The translations under genes were made by a program, and so were the position numbers. Shown in pieces: positions 1 through 12,570 of a DNA stretch of 64,000 nt. Source of the DNA: Stercorarius parasiticus (Eukaryota > Chordata > Aves > Charadriiformes > Stercorariidae); the NCBI GenBank assembly GCA_013396915.1, contig VWZL01002825.1:465327-529326 (forward strand), written 5' to 3'. The notes beneath the pieces are model-generated. The model was not told where the DNA came from. It made no database searches and worked only from the letters and a program-made list of their open reading frames with translations. Each line of letters begins with the position of its first letter. Within the stretch, counting starts at the first letter, position 1.

Positions 1-3000
1 TAGGTATTTCATTTGATCTTTGGCCTGCCAACTAAAACAATTATTTGTGTCTTTATACGAAGGCACTTCACCATTTTAAAATAAATATTTAAATACTACT
101 TCACAGGAAAAAATATTCATGTGGTTAGATGAGATATGGTGGAAAAATTAAGGCTGGTCCTCAAAGGCATGTCATGTTGTTACACTTTCCTGTTCTTAAT
201 TTGGTTAATCTATCTTCAAACTAAAAAATTCAGATCAGAGGAAAAAAGAAGGTATTTTTAAAAGAGCTTTGATACTCATAGCAGATTTCTTAATTAATTT
301 TAATTTACCAACTTGCTGCAAAAAAGATAGGTATAAAATCACAGCTCTATATAATTTATCTGCTTTCTTGTTCATTGTGGCATATAAAGTCTGCTTGTCT
401 GACAGGCAAAGGACTCAATAAAGAAATTGTATAATAAACAGATTAAAACCAGCAAGTGATATTTTTCATGTCTGCTTGTAATCAAATAGGTGCCACTTAC
501 ATGGGTATTAGATTCCCATTTTTCCTCTAGAAACCTAGGAAAAAATGATGAAAGGAAGCGAACCGATGAACATCCTGCCCCAGCCCCATGCTGTAAGTTC
601 CTAGGGAACAGTAGGACCTTTGATTTAAGTAACTGTCACAGCAGAAAAGGCTGATAAGTATTTGCACCCCACAAACTATTGACGGAAAGATTCATGAAGT
701 GAATCCTGGCATTCTGCTGGCCAAAAAAAAAGGATTCAATGGGAACAATAGGCTAAAATTTCCCGTCTTCTGGTAGCAGTTCTTCAAGTTGCGTTACACC
801 TACTCACACGGCTGAGCTGGCAGAGAAGTTCGTTAGATACAGGGCCACATTGGCAGTGGGGTTCAGCCTGGCCTTCTGCATTGAAACCCTCATGAAGGCC
901 ATGGAAAGACTTCACTGGCCTTGGATCAAGGCCATGGAGGACGGAGGAAAAATCTCTGTTTTTCAGGCAGCATCATTTTGCTCTTGACGTTTGAGCCTCC
1001 CACCGTTTGAGCCTTACCCTGTCTTTCCTAAGTAGCTACTCCTGCTTCAGAAATGCTGATTGCTACCTCCGTTACCCGTTATCTTCTCTGAGGAGAAAGA
1101 TCTTGCTTTGAATTGGATGTGGCTCTTTTAAGCAGTCAAGTATCGGCTTTCAGAGCCGCAATCCCCTGCGCTGCAGTGCTGTTAGAGGATAACCCATATC
1201 TTCGCTCGGTATGAAAAAATAATATTTTCCCTCGGGCACTGAGGCAAGCGTGAGGTAGCAAATCACACATTACTGGATTTCCAAACTATATCCCTTTGGT
1301 CTACCTTATAATACTATTTTCCCTCTCCCAATGAATTGCATATCCGCTATTTTACCACCCAGTTTATTTGATCATCAGGGAAGATAAATGGCTTCTGCTG
1401 AAATATTAAACAAAGGGAAAATTAAAGTCCTGGGAAGAGTAAACAATACAGTAAAGCACAATTTCCTTTCTGCTACATGAACAAAATGTGTCTCTCTCTC
1501 TTGCTAAGTATCAGCCCACATGCTCAAACTCTGTCCATCGGCACACGCGGACATCCCAAAGCTGATGGGACTTATATGCGTCTGGGTGAATTTTGAATTG
1601 AATGCAAGTGAAGGAGGGCGTTCTAAATAAGACTAACCCCAAAATAAAATTTATCAAGAAGTTTAGCATGCGGAGCCTTTTACTTTCACTGCGTTTGTTC
1701 GTGTTCCTTGCTTTCCTAGTGTCATTTTAACCAAAGATAAAATGAGAAATGTTATTTCAGTTGGGCTTTGGGCAGTTCTTAATAAAAGCAGGCGGAGATT
1801 TGTCTGGAGCAGAGCCCAGCCTGGTGTAAGTGCCTGCAGACAGCAGCGAGAACTGGCTCATCCCTCCCAACACCAACACTGGCCAGGGACCGCCAGCCCC
1901 TCCTCGCCCGGGGATCTATCACGGGAACAGCCTCCTTCAGGCTGAAGGGACTCGGTTAGCAGATGGCTTGACGGTGAGAAGGACCAACTTTTTTTTCTGA
2001 GAGCCGATGTCTTTGATGGAGGTCGGATTCTTCCCCAGGGCAGCCTGGAGAGGAGCAGCTCCCTGCATGGGAACGACCTCGTGCAAAGGCTGCTCTTGGG
2101 CAGCCCCTTCGGCTCAGACGCTGTCGGCAGCCCAGGATGCACTTTGCTTTTGAAAACTCCCAGGTGAAAACACGAAATGACGTCCAGGACTGACAATTTG
2201 CTCACACGTAGTTTATCCCGACTGCTACTTTGGAAGGAGATGCTTTTATTTCAGCTCTGTGCTGCTGCTTAGTTTAGAGTTTTAAAAAGAAGTTTCTTAT
2301 AGTATTCCAGAGGCTCAGTACTAGAACCCTGAAATAATTTAGTTTGACAGTTGATGGATGGTAAGGAAGGACTCATTTCATATGGACTTGCCTCTATTCC
2401 ACAGGAAACATCTGAGGATCACATCGATTTTTCTCATTCTCGCACTGTTACAGCACAGTTTCTGACTTTAGGTTGACTAATCATCAAAGAGCTAGTTCTG
2501 ATGGAAATATGACAAATGACAGCTGCTCAGGGTTTGCTCCACAGATTTTGATTCTCCTCTAAGTTTTGCCAGTTCTACTTTGATTCATTTTTTTCAGCAA
2601 AGCGCTCCATGTATCAAAAAAATTATACTCACCATAGTCAAGGCATTCCTTACTGCAGTGAGATGAGGCACCGATTTAGTATTACTGCGTGATTTCTGGA
2701 ATCTGATGTGGATTTTCAGGCAGACTAAACAGCTACGTGGGGTGCAAGCGGGCGACAGGAACAAGAAGGGCCAGGAGAGGGGCAACAGGACAGCTTTGCT
2801 CCGAGGAGCAGGAGAGTTTACAGGAAAGGACCAAAATCATGGCGTTTCTCCAGTTGCAAAGACAGGGTTGAAGGTGAAAATGAAATCTCCTTTTGGAAGG
2901 CAGCAGCCTATGCTGGGGCTTCTCGGATGCTGCCCTGGCAGTGACCTCCATCCCACCCGAGAGCGCCTCTTTCTCCAGGGTGAAGGTAATTCAGATTCCA

Positions 3001-4060
3001 TGCTAACTGAGCCCTGACCTTCCCCGTGACAGAGATGGATGCCCGGCTCTGCTAATGGTCTGTGGCGGCTTTGTGCTGCGGGTTTGCACCTCAAGCGCTA
3101 ACCTGGGACGAGCAAACTCGCTTCCCACTCAGATTGTGCTTCCTCCGTGGTACCCGAGCTACCTGCTGGGTAACACACCAAGCACACCTCATGTTCTCCC
3201 TGTCATTCTCTCAAAGACGAATTATCCCTGGGCCGCGACACGTGCATGCGTGCGTGCATACATACACAGTTATTACCATCAAGAATATTGGAGGTTGCAA
3301 TGGTTTTGCAGATACTGATCTTCAGCTTTATCTGCTCACCTAAGCGACCAAAGAGAGAAACCGCATGTCATTTTGTGGTCTACATTTATGTACAGAGAGA
3401 GAAAAATGAAACAAAATTAGCATAGACATATATCTTCACTTCAGAAGAAAATAAGCGGGGGCAGAACTAAGACTGATGCTGGTGCAGTTTTGTCCTGAGG
3501 TGTTCACCAGACTAACGAGCGAGTGGCTTTCAGCATCTCTGATTTTTTTAGTATTCAGAGGAGAAAAGCAGTTTCTAGGCAGGTCTTGAACAAGTCTTAA
3601 ATGAGAAACACCAGCTAGATCAGGCTATGTGCTAACCATTTGCTATCCTCGTCTTCCTCTTCCCCTCTCACTCCATCCAGCCCTCTTGACCTTTCATCTT
3701 TCTGGCGAGGAATGATAATCTCCCAAAGCTGGGCTGATTTCCACAGGCATCCAGGTTAGAAAGGTCACAGCGCTCTTTACTCGAGAGCTTCACTTCCTTG
3801 ATGGGTTAAAGGGATTTTTGAACAGTCTGTGAGCCTTTAGAACGTGCCAATGCTGCAGACACAGAAATGTGCGCAGTTTATAGAGAAACTTCCGTCCTTC
3901 TCCTCGGGATGGTGGGAACGGTGAGGAGTGGTCCACCCCGGCAAGCGGCCTCCCCAGTTTGGAAAAATTAAGGAACCGCCTCCTCTGGTTGCAGGGTTGC
4001 AGCACACCCCTGAGATGTGCTTCAAGATAGCCCATCTTTGGAGCTGCACGTGAGAAATGG
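1..4060. other. Unique non-coding DNA, no gene seen
   Basis: Positions 1-1700 are AT-rich. Around 280-500 the sequence is TAAT-rich with TGTC-t-GACA (396-404) and could hold a regulatory element. 1800-2170 and 2700-3160 are GC-richer and therefore open in several frames. The 115-codon minus-strand frame at 1858-2205 begins at GTG. A splice-donor-like GTAAGT lies at 1826-1831 without a supporting exon. Apart from the tetranucleotide repeat at 3239-3268, I see no repeat family. Confidence 0.7.
3239..3268. repeat. Short TGCG/TACA tetranucleotide repeat
   Basis: The run 'cacgtgcatgcgtgcgtgcatacatacaca' is built from overlapping TGCG and CATA words. It is purine-pyrimidine alternating and brief. 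It was probably a (TGCA/TGCG)n repeat that has drifted. Confidence 0.75.
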
Positions 4061-4067
4061 ATTCGTT

Positions 4068-4081
4068 AAAAAAAAAAAAAA
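4068..4081. repeat. A14 homopolymer
   Basis: Fourteen A residues lie between 'ggattcgtt' and 'gaaaatc'. No upstream retrocopy is recognisable. Confidence 0.95.
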
Positions 4082-4594
4082 GAAAATCTTTAAAGAAAAT
4101 GTTCTCCTGAACAATTGGGAGGAATGTTGGGCACCCTCTTTTTGGACCGCGGTGGCTGACTTCAGTCCCTCCAGGACACAGTTCTAATTTAACAAGGCAT
4201 GAATTTAAATATATTAAGAGCTAAACAAAACACGGAGAGAATCGGAGAGGTGAAAAGTCACTGCCCCTCCTTGTCCCGCTGTCTTCTTTTTGTTGGCTGC
4301 TGGGCCGGGAGACACAAAATAAAACTGAGCAACATAACCTGTCTGAGTTTTATTCAAATCAGCCAATTAAAACATCAAGTTGAAATGTCAACGAACATGT
4401 TATGGCCACTCAGGAATTAAAGCAGGAAAGCATCTGTCTGTCTTCACCACAAAGAACTGAAGATTTTTAATTCCACTTCTGCAAAAGCTATGACATTAGA
4501 TTACAGCCATGAAAAACACCATCTGCAATGTGCCCTGACTGGCTGGCTGTCATCAGCTCTTGCATTTACACGAAATTAGATCGAGTTAAACACC

Positions 4595-4613
4595 TTTTTT
4601 TTTTTTTTTTTTT
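4595..4613. repeat. T19 homopolymer
   Basis: Nineteen consecutive T residues follow 'gttaaacacc'. It could in principle be the poly(A) tail of a minus-strand retrocopy, but the sequence to the right (4614 onward) shows no reading frame or SINE body that I recognise, so a simple poly(T) run is the better reading. Runs of this length are error-prone in assemblies. Confidence 0.95.
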
Positions 4614-6297
4614 AAATTCTCAGGAACTACTTATCACACAGTGTTCTTTTCTCAAAGGTGTGCACCATATACCTTCTGACATCGACAGAACTATTCAGCT
4701 CATTTTTACCTTTGCTTTCTGCTCAAAGGCTGGTTTGAATGAGAGGAAGACCTGGTCCTTTTTGTCATAAGAAGAGCCAGATTGAAGTTCCTCTAGCTTT
4801 ACATTTTCTCCAATATATAATCTTGAGGACTTAAGGCTGAATTTTAAGGACGGGACATCGGGTTTGACACAGCCATCCTTCCTTCACACCCACATCTTCT
4901 GGAGTTACACCTTTCTGATAGGAACTCGAGGTCGGTAGCCCCATACGTTGCCAGAAGTCAATACCCACCCAGGCTGCTCTGGCAATCTCTTGTTAGCTAC
5001 GCACAAGAAATGGTTCAAAGAAAGATTTTTGTCAGAGTTGATCTGTTTCCACAAAAATGTGTGGTTTCCCCAAGTCATCTTTCTTTTTAATGAAAGTATG
5101 TTGTGTTGAAGAATTCCCGTTTGCGAGGTAACCAGATATTGGACTGAGAGCTAGCGAAGTGCTTAAGGTAGATAGATCCATTAGACCTTTTTTTTTTAAT
5201 TTGAAGTGCACTAGGTACATAAGTGTTATTTTCCAGACAAATGTAATCCGCACTTGGTCTAGCTACTCAAAGTAATTCAAAGGGCTCCATTAGGAGTGTA
5301 TCCGATAGATACACACATGCAAATGGAAACCAAGTCTCCAACATTCCACACGCTAAAAAAACCCCAAAACAAACAAACAAAAATCTCTCCATAATCCACA
5401 TATTCAGTGTGCAAACGTATGTTTCCAGTTGCAGTAATTGGCAGGATCGCGTCTCATAAAAGTTATATGCAGTGCTGCTAGGGTCTGTGTAAGTAATATT
5501 CTTGTCCCTAGGCCAGATCAGGATCACAAATATTGTTTTGGAACTGCTCCTGGTACGCTGTATTTGATATTTAGGTAAAGCTTGCCTGAGAAAAGGGGCT
5601 GTTTTCATTTTTATCTTGACTTCAGTTCTTATTACTCTACAGACATAAATGCTCAGCTGGTAGCAGTGATGCCTCTGGTCTTAAATAACAAGATTTGGGC
5701 TGGTGTCCAACGATGACATGAATGCACAGGCTACGGGTTTGGGTGTACGCAGCCCTGGCTGCAGCGGCTTTCATTGGATGAGGCAAAAGGAGAAGGCAGA
5801 GACGTAGCCATGGTGAAAGCTGCCTGTCTTCTGCAGAAGGGAAAGACACCGCGACAGAAGGATGTGGTGAGGTGGGATGCATACGCTGCAAAGTGATGGT
5901 AACTCATCGGACATGACTGCTGTTAGATTTCTTTTTTTCTTCTCTTTCCCCTTCCTTCTGTAGCTAAAAATGAAAAGATTCTTGGGCTTGGGTATCTAGA
6001 CCGAAGATACTTCATTGCGCAGCTTGACCAAATCCTGCACTGCCTGTACAGTTACAGTAGGGCAGGAGGAGCACATAATAGCTGGAGAGCACGAAGTGAC
6101 AATGGGGACAACGTATGCCTCTTCTGTCCTGCTTTTTGCCTTGCCAAAAATACTGCACTAAGAACAAAAGTGGTGGAGAAGTGGCCTCTGCCCAGTGATC
6201 AATGCTGAAACGCGTTCAGTAGTTCTGCATAAAACTGTGGTCCATGGGTAGCCCCTACTGCCATCAAATGCGCCACTAATTACAGACATGATGGTAC

Positions 6298-6356
6298 AGT
6301 GACGGAAAATAATTGCAAGAGGACTTGGAGTCCAAGTGTCCTGATTCTCCCTTTCC
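6298..6356 (-). mobile_element. Possible second SINE remnant
   Basis: On the minus strand this reads 'gagaatcaggacacttggactccaagtcctcttgcaatt...ccgtcactgtacc'. This resembles the 'gagtcaggac(t/a)cctgggttc.agtcc..gctctgccactga' block of amniote MIR-like SINEs. The resemblance is short and several bases are changed. Nothing beyond about 60 bp supports it, so this is only a pointer. Confidence 0.25.
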
Positions 6357-9307
6357 ACCATACTAGACTGTGACATTCTGTTGGTTCTCTGTTCATACTG
6401 AAAAAGGCAGCAGAAACGCCCGCGAATATATTCTAACTTGAGAAGAATGCTAAGGACATTTTGAAAGACATAAAGAAGATATTCCTGGAAAACAGGAATG
6501 GATACAGGAGCAATGTCTAGACCAAAACCCAATGCTTCATGCAACTTACAAATTACACAAGTAAAACCAGGTATTTTCTGATTTTTCAAAGAGATTGAGT
6601 TACAGGCAAGGACGGATGAAATCCAGGGCGTTCCCTGCAAGCCAGAATTTCCTGTGCAAACACTATTGACCGTATTTTTGGAGAAGTGCATAAAAACAGC
6701 TGATGTCTGCAGTAATTATAGTGTGTCAGAAAAATTAACATTTGCAATTCCCCATATCCTGAGCAAGAAAGCAGCACTAATCATATGGACCAAAGTACAG
6801 TTAAAATAAACACAGGCCATCCAAGAGGAAACTGTTCCTCCTGCTAAGTTTGAGTTTTGTGAAATTAATAGCTATTTGGATTTTGAGTCTCAGTTAAATT
6901 ATGTTCAAATAGGTAGAAGCAGTTGCCTGTAGGTCCAGGTTCACCTTAAGGAGACTGGTGATAATGGGTCACAAGTCTGAAGTGGTTCTGCGCGCATTAG
7001 TGCTCTTCTCATGTGAAGGTTTAGACCCAGCATGTATCAGCTCACATCTAACGGCTATCTGGGTGGAAATCATGGCTTGGAGAGGGGTTTTTTGTTGGCT
7101 TTGTTTTGCTAAAGACACGATACGTAGGGCTGATTTTAGAGTCGATAAGAAGGAAATATGGACCGGAGCATTTCACGCAGGTCCAGCATCCATTGCGCTG
7201 AGACCCCTTTGCCTGCAAAGGTCTGAATAAATGCAAGAGTGTGAATTGCACCAAGTCAAATCCAGAAATAAAACCTAGAGTCATAATATACATTTTAAAT
7301 AACATGGAAGGATGTGCACTGAACATACCTGTTTTACTAAGCTGTTCCACCGCAAGAGGTTTACTTCCTCTATAAATTACCTCGTGCGTCTTAGTTAAAA
7401 CGAGACCAAATCCTGTGCCAGTCATGTCCCAGCAAGCAAGCATGTTGACACGGGAACAAGTAAAGCCTGAAAAGTTTGAAAGCGCTGTTTGGGTTTTGGC
7501 TGAGCACCCAAGAGCCTTGTGCCCCAACAAACTGCCTCATCTCCTGAGGTCTGACAGATTGATCCTTTTGCTGCCAGCGGTTGAGTGTCTCCTCCTGAAA
7601 GGACAACGCCCTCTTGGATGGGTGGATGCCCAACACATTGCAGAAAGTGCTGAAGCCAAGGATCCGCTCTGTGCCGGCAACACAAGGCGAAACTTTTGGC
7701 ATTATCCATACGATAATGTAGCTGATCAGGGACCTCTTCTGCAGGAAGCTGGAATTTTCCCCATATGCCCTTTCTGCTCCGAATCTGAGGTAGCTATAGA
7801 TACTCTAAGGGAGGGCTTGCTCTTCATTTCAGGTGTCCTGCACGTCTAGATCCTGCAGGAAGATGGTATCACATGAAACATTTTTCTCCAACTTGTTTTA
7901 TTTTCTAGTGTGTGGTTACTCATATCTTTTATTCTTTTTAGGTAACCAAAAAAAAAATTAAAAAAACCTCTAGCAACTCATAATTCTGCTCTCAAGCAAA
8001 GGCTGTTGCTTCCTGAGGCCACAGAGACACTGTCGTGCACTATTTAATGCAGATCTGGGTGGAGACATTAAAGTGACAAATGATCACAGCCCAACATGTC
8101 ACCGAAGTTCATGGCAGATTGAGTTGCTGTTATGGGTATCTGGCTTCAAAAGCGATGGAAAGGGAACAAATTGGAAACATACAGTACACGATAGATGCAT
8201 GCACATGATGTAGCTGGGGTTTTTCCACAGAGTTTCTTCCAAGCTACGGGGTTGTTTATTTATTGCACGTCCTTTGAAAAGACTCTGAAATGCTCTGTCT
8301 CCAGCAGGGAGCTCTGACTACAATCTGAAGAAACGGTTTAAAGCTTATTATAGGAAACTTTGTAAATGAATAGCAAATTCATACATGGCAATGGAACACA
8401 ACAGCAGCTGCCCAAGTCTCTGAGGCTGCAGAATGGACCCCTCAAGGTTATAGCAACAAGAGGCAAAATGCTGATTCCTCCATTCCGAAACTCCCAGTTG
8501 GTGTGACTTAAGGCCTCCTGAAATATGGGTAAAAGTTGTTATTTTTCCAGCAGAGGGCACTGCATTATCACACTATCCTGCTCGCCCTGGTTTTGGGCTG
8601 GGAGAGAGGGGTTGGGTCAGTTCCGCCCAGGCCCCTTGGTCCTCATCTGGGTGCAGTGGGGCCAAGCAGGACCCCGACGTCTCATCCCAGGGTCATCTCT
8701 ACAGCATGAAGGTCCTCTGGTGAAGGAAATGGTTGCTGATACTGATGTGTAACGAGCCCAGAGTTGGGAGCATCTGATAAACTGTCGTTTTAGAAAAGCC
8801 CCAAAATTAACTCCATTCATTTCAGTGGAAGGCTTCAAAAAGGTTTGACATATTATAGAATATTTCATTCTCCCTTAATCTATAAGGCCAGGTCTTTGCT
8901 CTGCTGATTTCAGAGCTGCACTAAATTTTGCCAGTTAAAGTTCTGACCCAGAAAAGTTAAATCTCTCTGAGATGGGCTCCACACCAATCATATTTTCTAC
9001 CATAAATTATTCAGGACAGTTTTAGATTACCTGTAGCAATTGAGTTTTCTTTCTTAAAAAAAAGTCAGGGCAGGGAAAAGGAATTCCGCTGTGCAAATAT
9101 CCCAGAGAACAGATTACTTATTGTTCAAAAACATGGTCTTTAATAGCATTACCAGAGTGGCCCATGAACATCGGCCGTTTACTAGAAAGATGGGCTGATT
9201 TTTTCCCCCAGGCTGGCAGTAGTGAGGTGTGCTGGACAGGGAGCGCAGCAGGGCTCTTGCATGCGAATAAATTCATGTACAGTTAAAGATTAAACCACGC
9301 CGTGAAT

Positions 9308-9395
9308 AAGGAGGCAGGAGATTTCATTCTGCTCCTGGCCCTGCTGTCGAGATGCCCTTTAGCAAGTCTCTTCCTATTTTATGAGCTTCCATTAC
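9308..9395 (+). mobile_element. Probable MIR/CORE-type SINE remnant
   Basis: The run 'aaggaggcaggagatttcattctgctcctggccctgctgt' followed by 'gatgccctttagcaagtctcttcc' follows the central region of amniote MIR-like SINEs, where a phrase of the type 'ctgggttctgctcctggctctgcc' is followed by 'gtgaccttgggcaagtc(t/a)ctt'. The match is by eye and is degraded, with no recognisable tRNA-like head and no clear 3' end, as expected for a very old insertion. It could be chance resemblance. An alignment to MIR-family consensus sequences would settle it. Confidence 0.5.
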
Positions 9396-12240
9396 AGCCT
9401 CTCCGTCCTGTGGCAGTTTCCAATCTGACTTGATTCGGTTCAAAAGTTTCATCCAGAAAGGTTTCCCACCAGGAAATGCCCTTTCGTGTTAACCAGAATG
9501 GTTCACAAGCACTTATTGCTGCTGTCAAATCATTCATGGCAAATCTTTTTAGTGCTAGCATTTTTATTTTAATGTGTAGCTTGAAATGATAGAGGCTAAA
9601 CATTGTCAAAATAAAAATTTTGTTCTTGTCACGGTCAAATATTTCCGTTAAGTCAAATAATGATGATGTTTTCCTTTTTCATCCAAACCCAAGATTAAAA
9701 AGCAAGTTCTGAGCTCCTGAGCCTCTTCTGGGGAGGATTTCTGTGTTTACACAAATGCTCTCTTTTCGATTTATTCAAACACTACCTCTGGTCACCAGGG
9801 ACCTGTTTTTACAATAGGATCCCAAGTTCTGCTGAGGTTTTCAGGGTGCTCCTATAACAGAAGTAATAAGCAAAATGATGATCATAAAGAAATTTTATTT
9901 TTAGGGAATTGAGACCACAACTTCCTGAAAACTACTAGACCAGATAATGTCTTTTTCCCTTCTCTCTCTTTTATGGCAGGCACTTGTTCGAAAAAAAGTC
10001 GCACAACTTTCTTTAAAATGGACTTTTAAAATCCATCATTTAATGCAACTCTGGAAAGTTAGCTCCTCTGCTATTTCCTTTCCTTCCTTCCTTCACCTCT
10101 CTTTTTCTTTCTTAAATCCATCCCTGCATTTTAAATTACTTACGAGAAATAAAGAAAGAGGAGGTTTACGGGGTTGAAATCGCTTCAGTGTGACAGGGTG
10201 ATGTGTTTTTTTTTGTGTATGAGTCTAAATGAGGCTTTAGAAAATGATATGGTATCCCTTAAATGGATCTGCTATGGTCAGAGACCATTAGGCAATGGAG
10301 GAAGGATCCTCAGGGACAGCTGAGACCAGACGTCTGAATCCCAGAGGACGGAGATCACTATTTACTTTTCTGCATGGAGAATTAATATATGTCTCCATCT
10401 TCTACCAGCAGCCCTGAACCAGTGAGCATAAAGGAAACAGAATGAGTGGGGGAAAAAAATGGCATGTGTGTTTTTCCTTTTTTCCTTTGGTGCAGATTCA
10501 TTTTTTTTCATTCAGTATTTGCACATTATTCTTTGCTTTCTCCCTGTAGGATTTTCTTCCCTGACTTTGAGGCAATTCATCTGTCCTGAGAAGGTACCTA
10601 AAGATAACGAAGAGGCACATAATTTAGTAATCTTGGCCATCTTTTACTTGGAAGATTAATTTTGGCCTTTAAGCGTCAAGGCGGGTTAAACGGAGTCAGC
10701 AGCAACAAAAAGCAACAGCCCGAAGTACAGACAGGAACCTGGGCTGCTGCAAACTGCTCAAAATAAATGAGTCATGGAGTCATTTTGCTATCTGCACAAC
10801 GATAGACTAATGATTATTAAAACAGAAATGCTCCCCGATTCATCTAGTTTAAGTTTAGAGCTCCAAGTTTCTCCTTTCATTTTCTTGCCTCTGTCTGCTT
10901 TTTTCCACAGAAAATTATGTCCCTGGGTCCGTCCTGCAGCTCCCCACTTCTCATCTGCGCCGCAAATCTTTTGCTGAGATTTGGGAACTTGTTCGCTCTC
11001 CTCGTCCCAGCGGGATGGCTTGGATGGGGCTTTTGTACCTCGCCTCCTAGAAGCAGTAATCCGCCCAGAGCTGGGAGGGGGTGTAAATGAGATTTTTACT
11101 GCACTCAGAAAGTTAAAAAACTAGAACTCTGATAATGAACTGCGGTCTTGCGCAATTGCAAGCTCTCCTCGCACTTTCCCCATACGTGTGACTTGCAGTT
11201 TCTATACGGTTTCTGCGGCAGCAGAGTAAGAGCTGGAGGAGATGAGAGTAATGATCCATCCAGCATTATTCATCCCAAAAGAGAAGCTGAAAAAACCCCC
11301 TGAGCATGCGTTAAGCTTCCAAACAATGTGAATTGTTAGAATAGTTCTTAATCTTTACCATCATCACTTTCCATCCTGATTTTTTTTGTAATTTTGCAGT
11401 GTGTAGCTGGGTTCAGTTCATGCATCAAACAGCCGGGATAACCGGGAGTCAGCGGCTCTCGGGGTATGAAAACACCTTCTTACCCAGCAGATCGATTATG
11501 CAAAATAGAAAATATGTTTATATTTTGGGAACTGGGTGGAAAATAAGGAGCACTACCAAAAGCAATGCACCTCTTTACTTCTGTATTTCTGTGTATTTAA
11601 TCAGGGCGGGCGTGTGGAACTGAACAAAGAACGGAAGCATGGAAATGCTGAATTTATGAGGTAGAAAACTAATCTGAAGTCTAACATTTCTCCCCTCCCA
11701 GTGATCTCTCTTCCCAAATCACTCTGGATTCACTGTTTGCTTTCATGGTGCATGTGAAATAACAGAAATATAAACTCCGCATATCATTTAAAAAACGATA
11801 AAGTGATTATACATCCACTCAAAACACTCAGATGTGTCTGTCGTAGGTTTATTGTTTCTATTACTCTTTACTTGGTATGTGATATGTGTCTAAGACCCCT
11901 GAAACATTTCACAGCTGGATTAAACTTGTCTTCTGTGAGACTTCCCTTTTCTATCAGTACGTGAAGACAAGGCTCCCGTCTAATCCTATTTTATTGTCAT
12001 CAGCTACTCTACGCTTCTATCCTCTACCATAACTTCTGTGTGTATGTGCCTGCGTGGCACAAACCTGTAAATGGGAACAGATTATGTTCCTTCACAACAC
12101 ACAAAAGCACACGCTGAGCCAGCTTGCAACTGGAAATATCCCGAGCGTTAGTGCTTTCCTGTGGTCGATACTCCGAGCCCGCAGCATTTAACGGGGTGAT
12201 TTTTTTTATTTTTTTCCCCAGGAGTTTGCCCAACCTTAGA
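9396..12240. other. Unique non-coding DNA, no gene seen
   Basis: AT-rich sequence with pyrimidine-rich stretches around 9947-10132. CpG content rises from about 12120 toward the CpG-rich patch. No frame longer than 80 codons is present and no transposon is recognised. Confidence 0.7.
10074..10096. repeat. (TTCC)n pyrimidine repeat
   Basis: The stretch 'ttcctttccttccttccttc' is a drifted TTCC tetranucleotide repeat. It sits within a wider pyrimidine-rich region that continues to about 10117 ('acctctctttttctttctt'). Confidence 0.85.
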
Positions 12241-12570
12241 CAAACAGTGCCCTTATCCAAGCGCGGACGGTTGAAGGTGTTAGTGGCTTAATTTATTGGC
12301 AACCCGAGTGCCCACCAGCGTCCCTCTCACTGCTCGGACCTCACCAGGTGAGGTGCTGGAGGAGCGGCTCCGCTCGCGGGAGCCGAGGCAGCACGTGCTG
12401 CCTCCCGGGAACCGTTTCTCGAGATTCCTTCTCATTTTGAGCTCCGGTTTCTTGCACCCTGGGTTACGGGTGCGTGTGGATGTTGCGAGGGAGCAGCGCC
12501 GCAGTTGCTGTTGCTGGATGCTCAGCCCTTCCTCCCCTCGCACAGCTTCCCCCTCCGAAGGAGCATCGCT
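12241..12570. promoter_or_regulatory. CpG-rich patch, possible small CpG island
   Basis: I count about 24 CpG dinucleotides between 12261 and 12570, far above the flanks, which have few. The core 12361-12420 alone holds eight. The patch contains the hairpin 12365-12385 and the palindrome 12385-12404. It also has CACCAGGTGAGG at about 12342-12353, which is both an E-box (CAGGTG) and a good splice-donor-like word (CAG|GTGAGG). Open frames exist on both strands here, but only because GC-rich DNA has few stop codons. A promoter of an unannotated transcript, an enhancer, or just a GC-rich spot are all possible. No TATA box or conserved exon is seen. Confidence 0.4.
12365..12404. other. Hairpin next to a perfect 20-bp palindrome centred on CACGTG
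   Basis: The arms CGGCTCC (12365-12371) and GGAGCCG (12379-12385) can form a 7-bp stem with a 7-nt loop. Directly after it, 12385-12404 is a perfect palindrome of ten base pairs per arm; the left half reads GAGGCAGCAC, the right half is its complement, and the centre is CACGTG (12392-12397). CACGTG is the canonical E-box bound by bHLH-ZIP factors such as MYC/MAX and USF. About 0.06 perfect 20-bp palindromes would be expected by chance in 64 kb of random sequence, so it is unusual but not decisive. Confidence 0.6.

Larger units (their letters stand above)
4082..9307. other. Unique non-coding DNA, no gene seen
   Basis: Apart from the T19 run and the doubtful SINE remnant at 6298-6356, this holds no feature I can support. 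Frames of 177 codons (6158-6691, minus, ATG), 160 codons (7048-7530, minus) and 144 codons (7415-7849, plus, GTG start) overlap one another on opposite strands around 7400-7700, which argues that they reflect few stop codons by chance. No domain is recognisable in any. Confidence 0.7.

Noticed and set aside
916..934. Inverted repeat TGGCCTTG-gat-CAAGGCCA
   Set aside because: An 8-bp perfect stem with a 3-nt loop is expected about once in 64 kb by chance.
4595..4613. Poly(A) tail of a minus-strand retrocopy
   Set aside because: No gene-like or SINE-like body lies to its right. A simple poly(T) run explains it.
6158..6691. 177-codon minus-strand frame as a gene
   Set aside because: It begins with ATG but shows no domain, and part of it overlaps a possible SINE remnant. 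No splice or promoter signal supports it.
7048..7849. Overlapping frames of 160 and 144 codons on opposite strands
   Set aside because: Several frames are open at once in 7400-7700, which points to a shortage of stop codons by chance. The plus-strand one begins at GTG.
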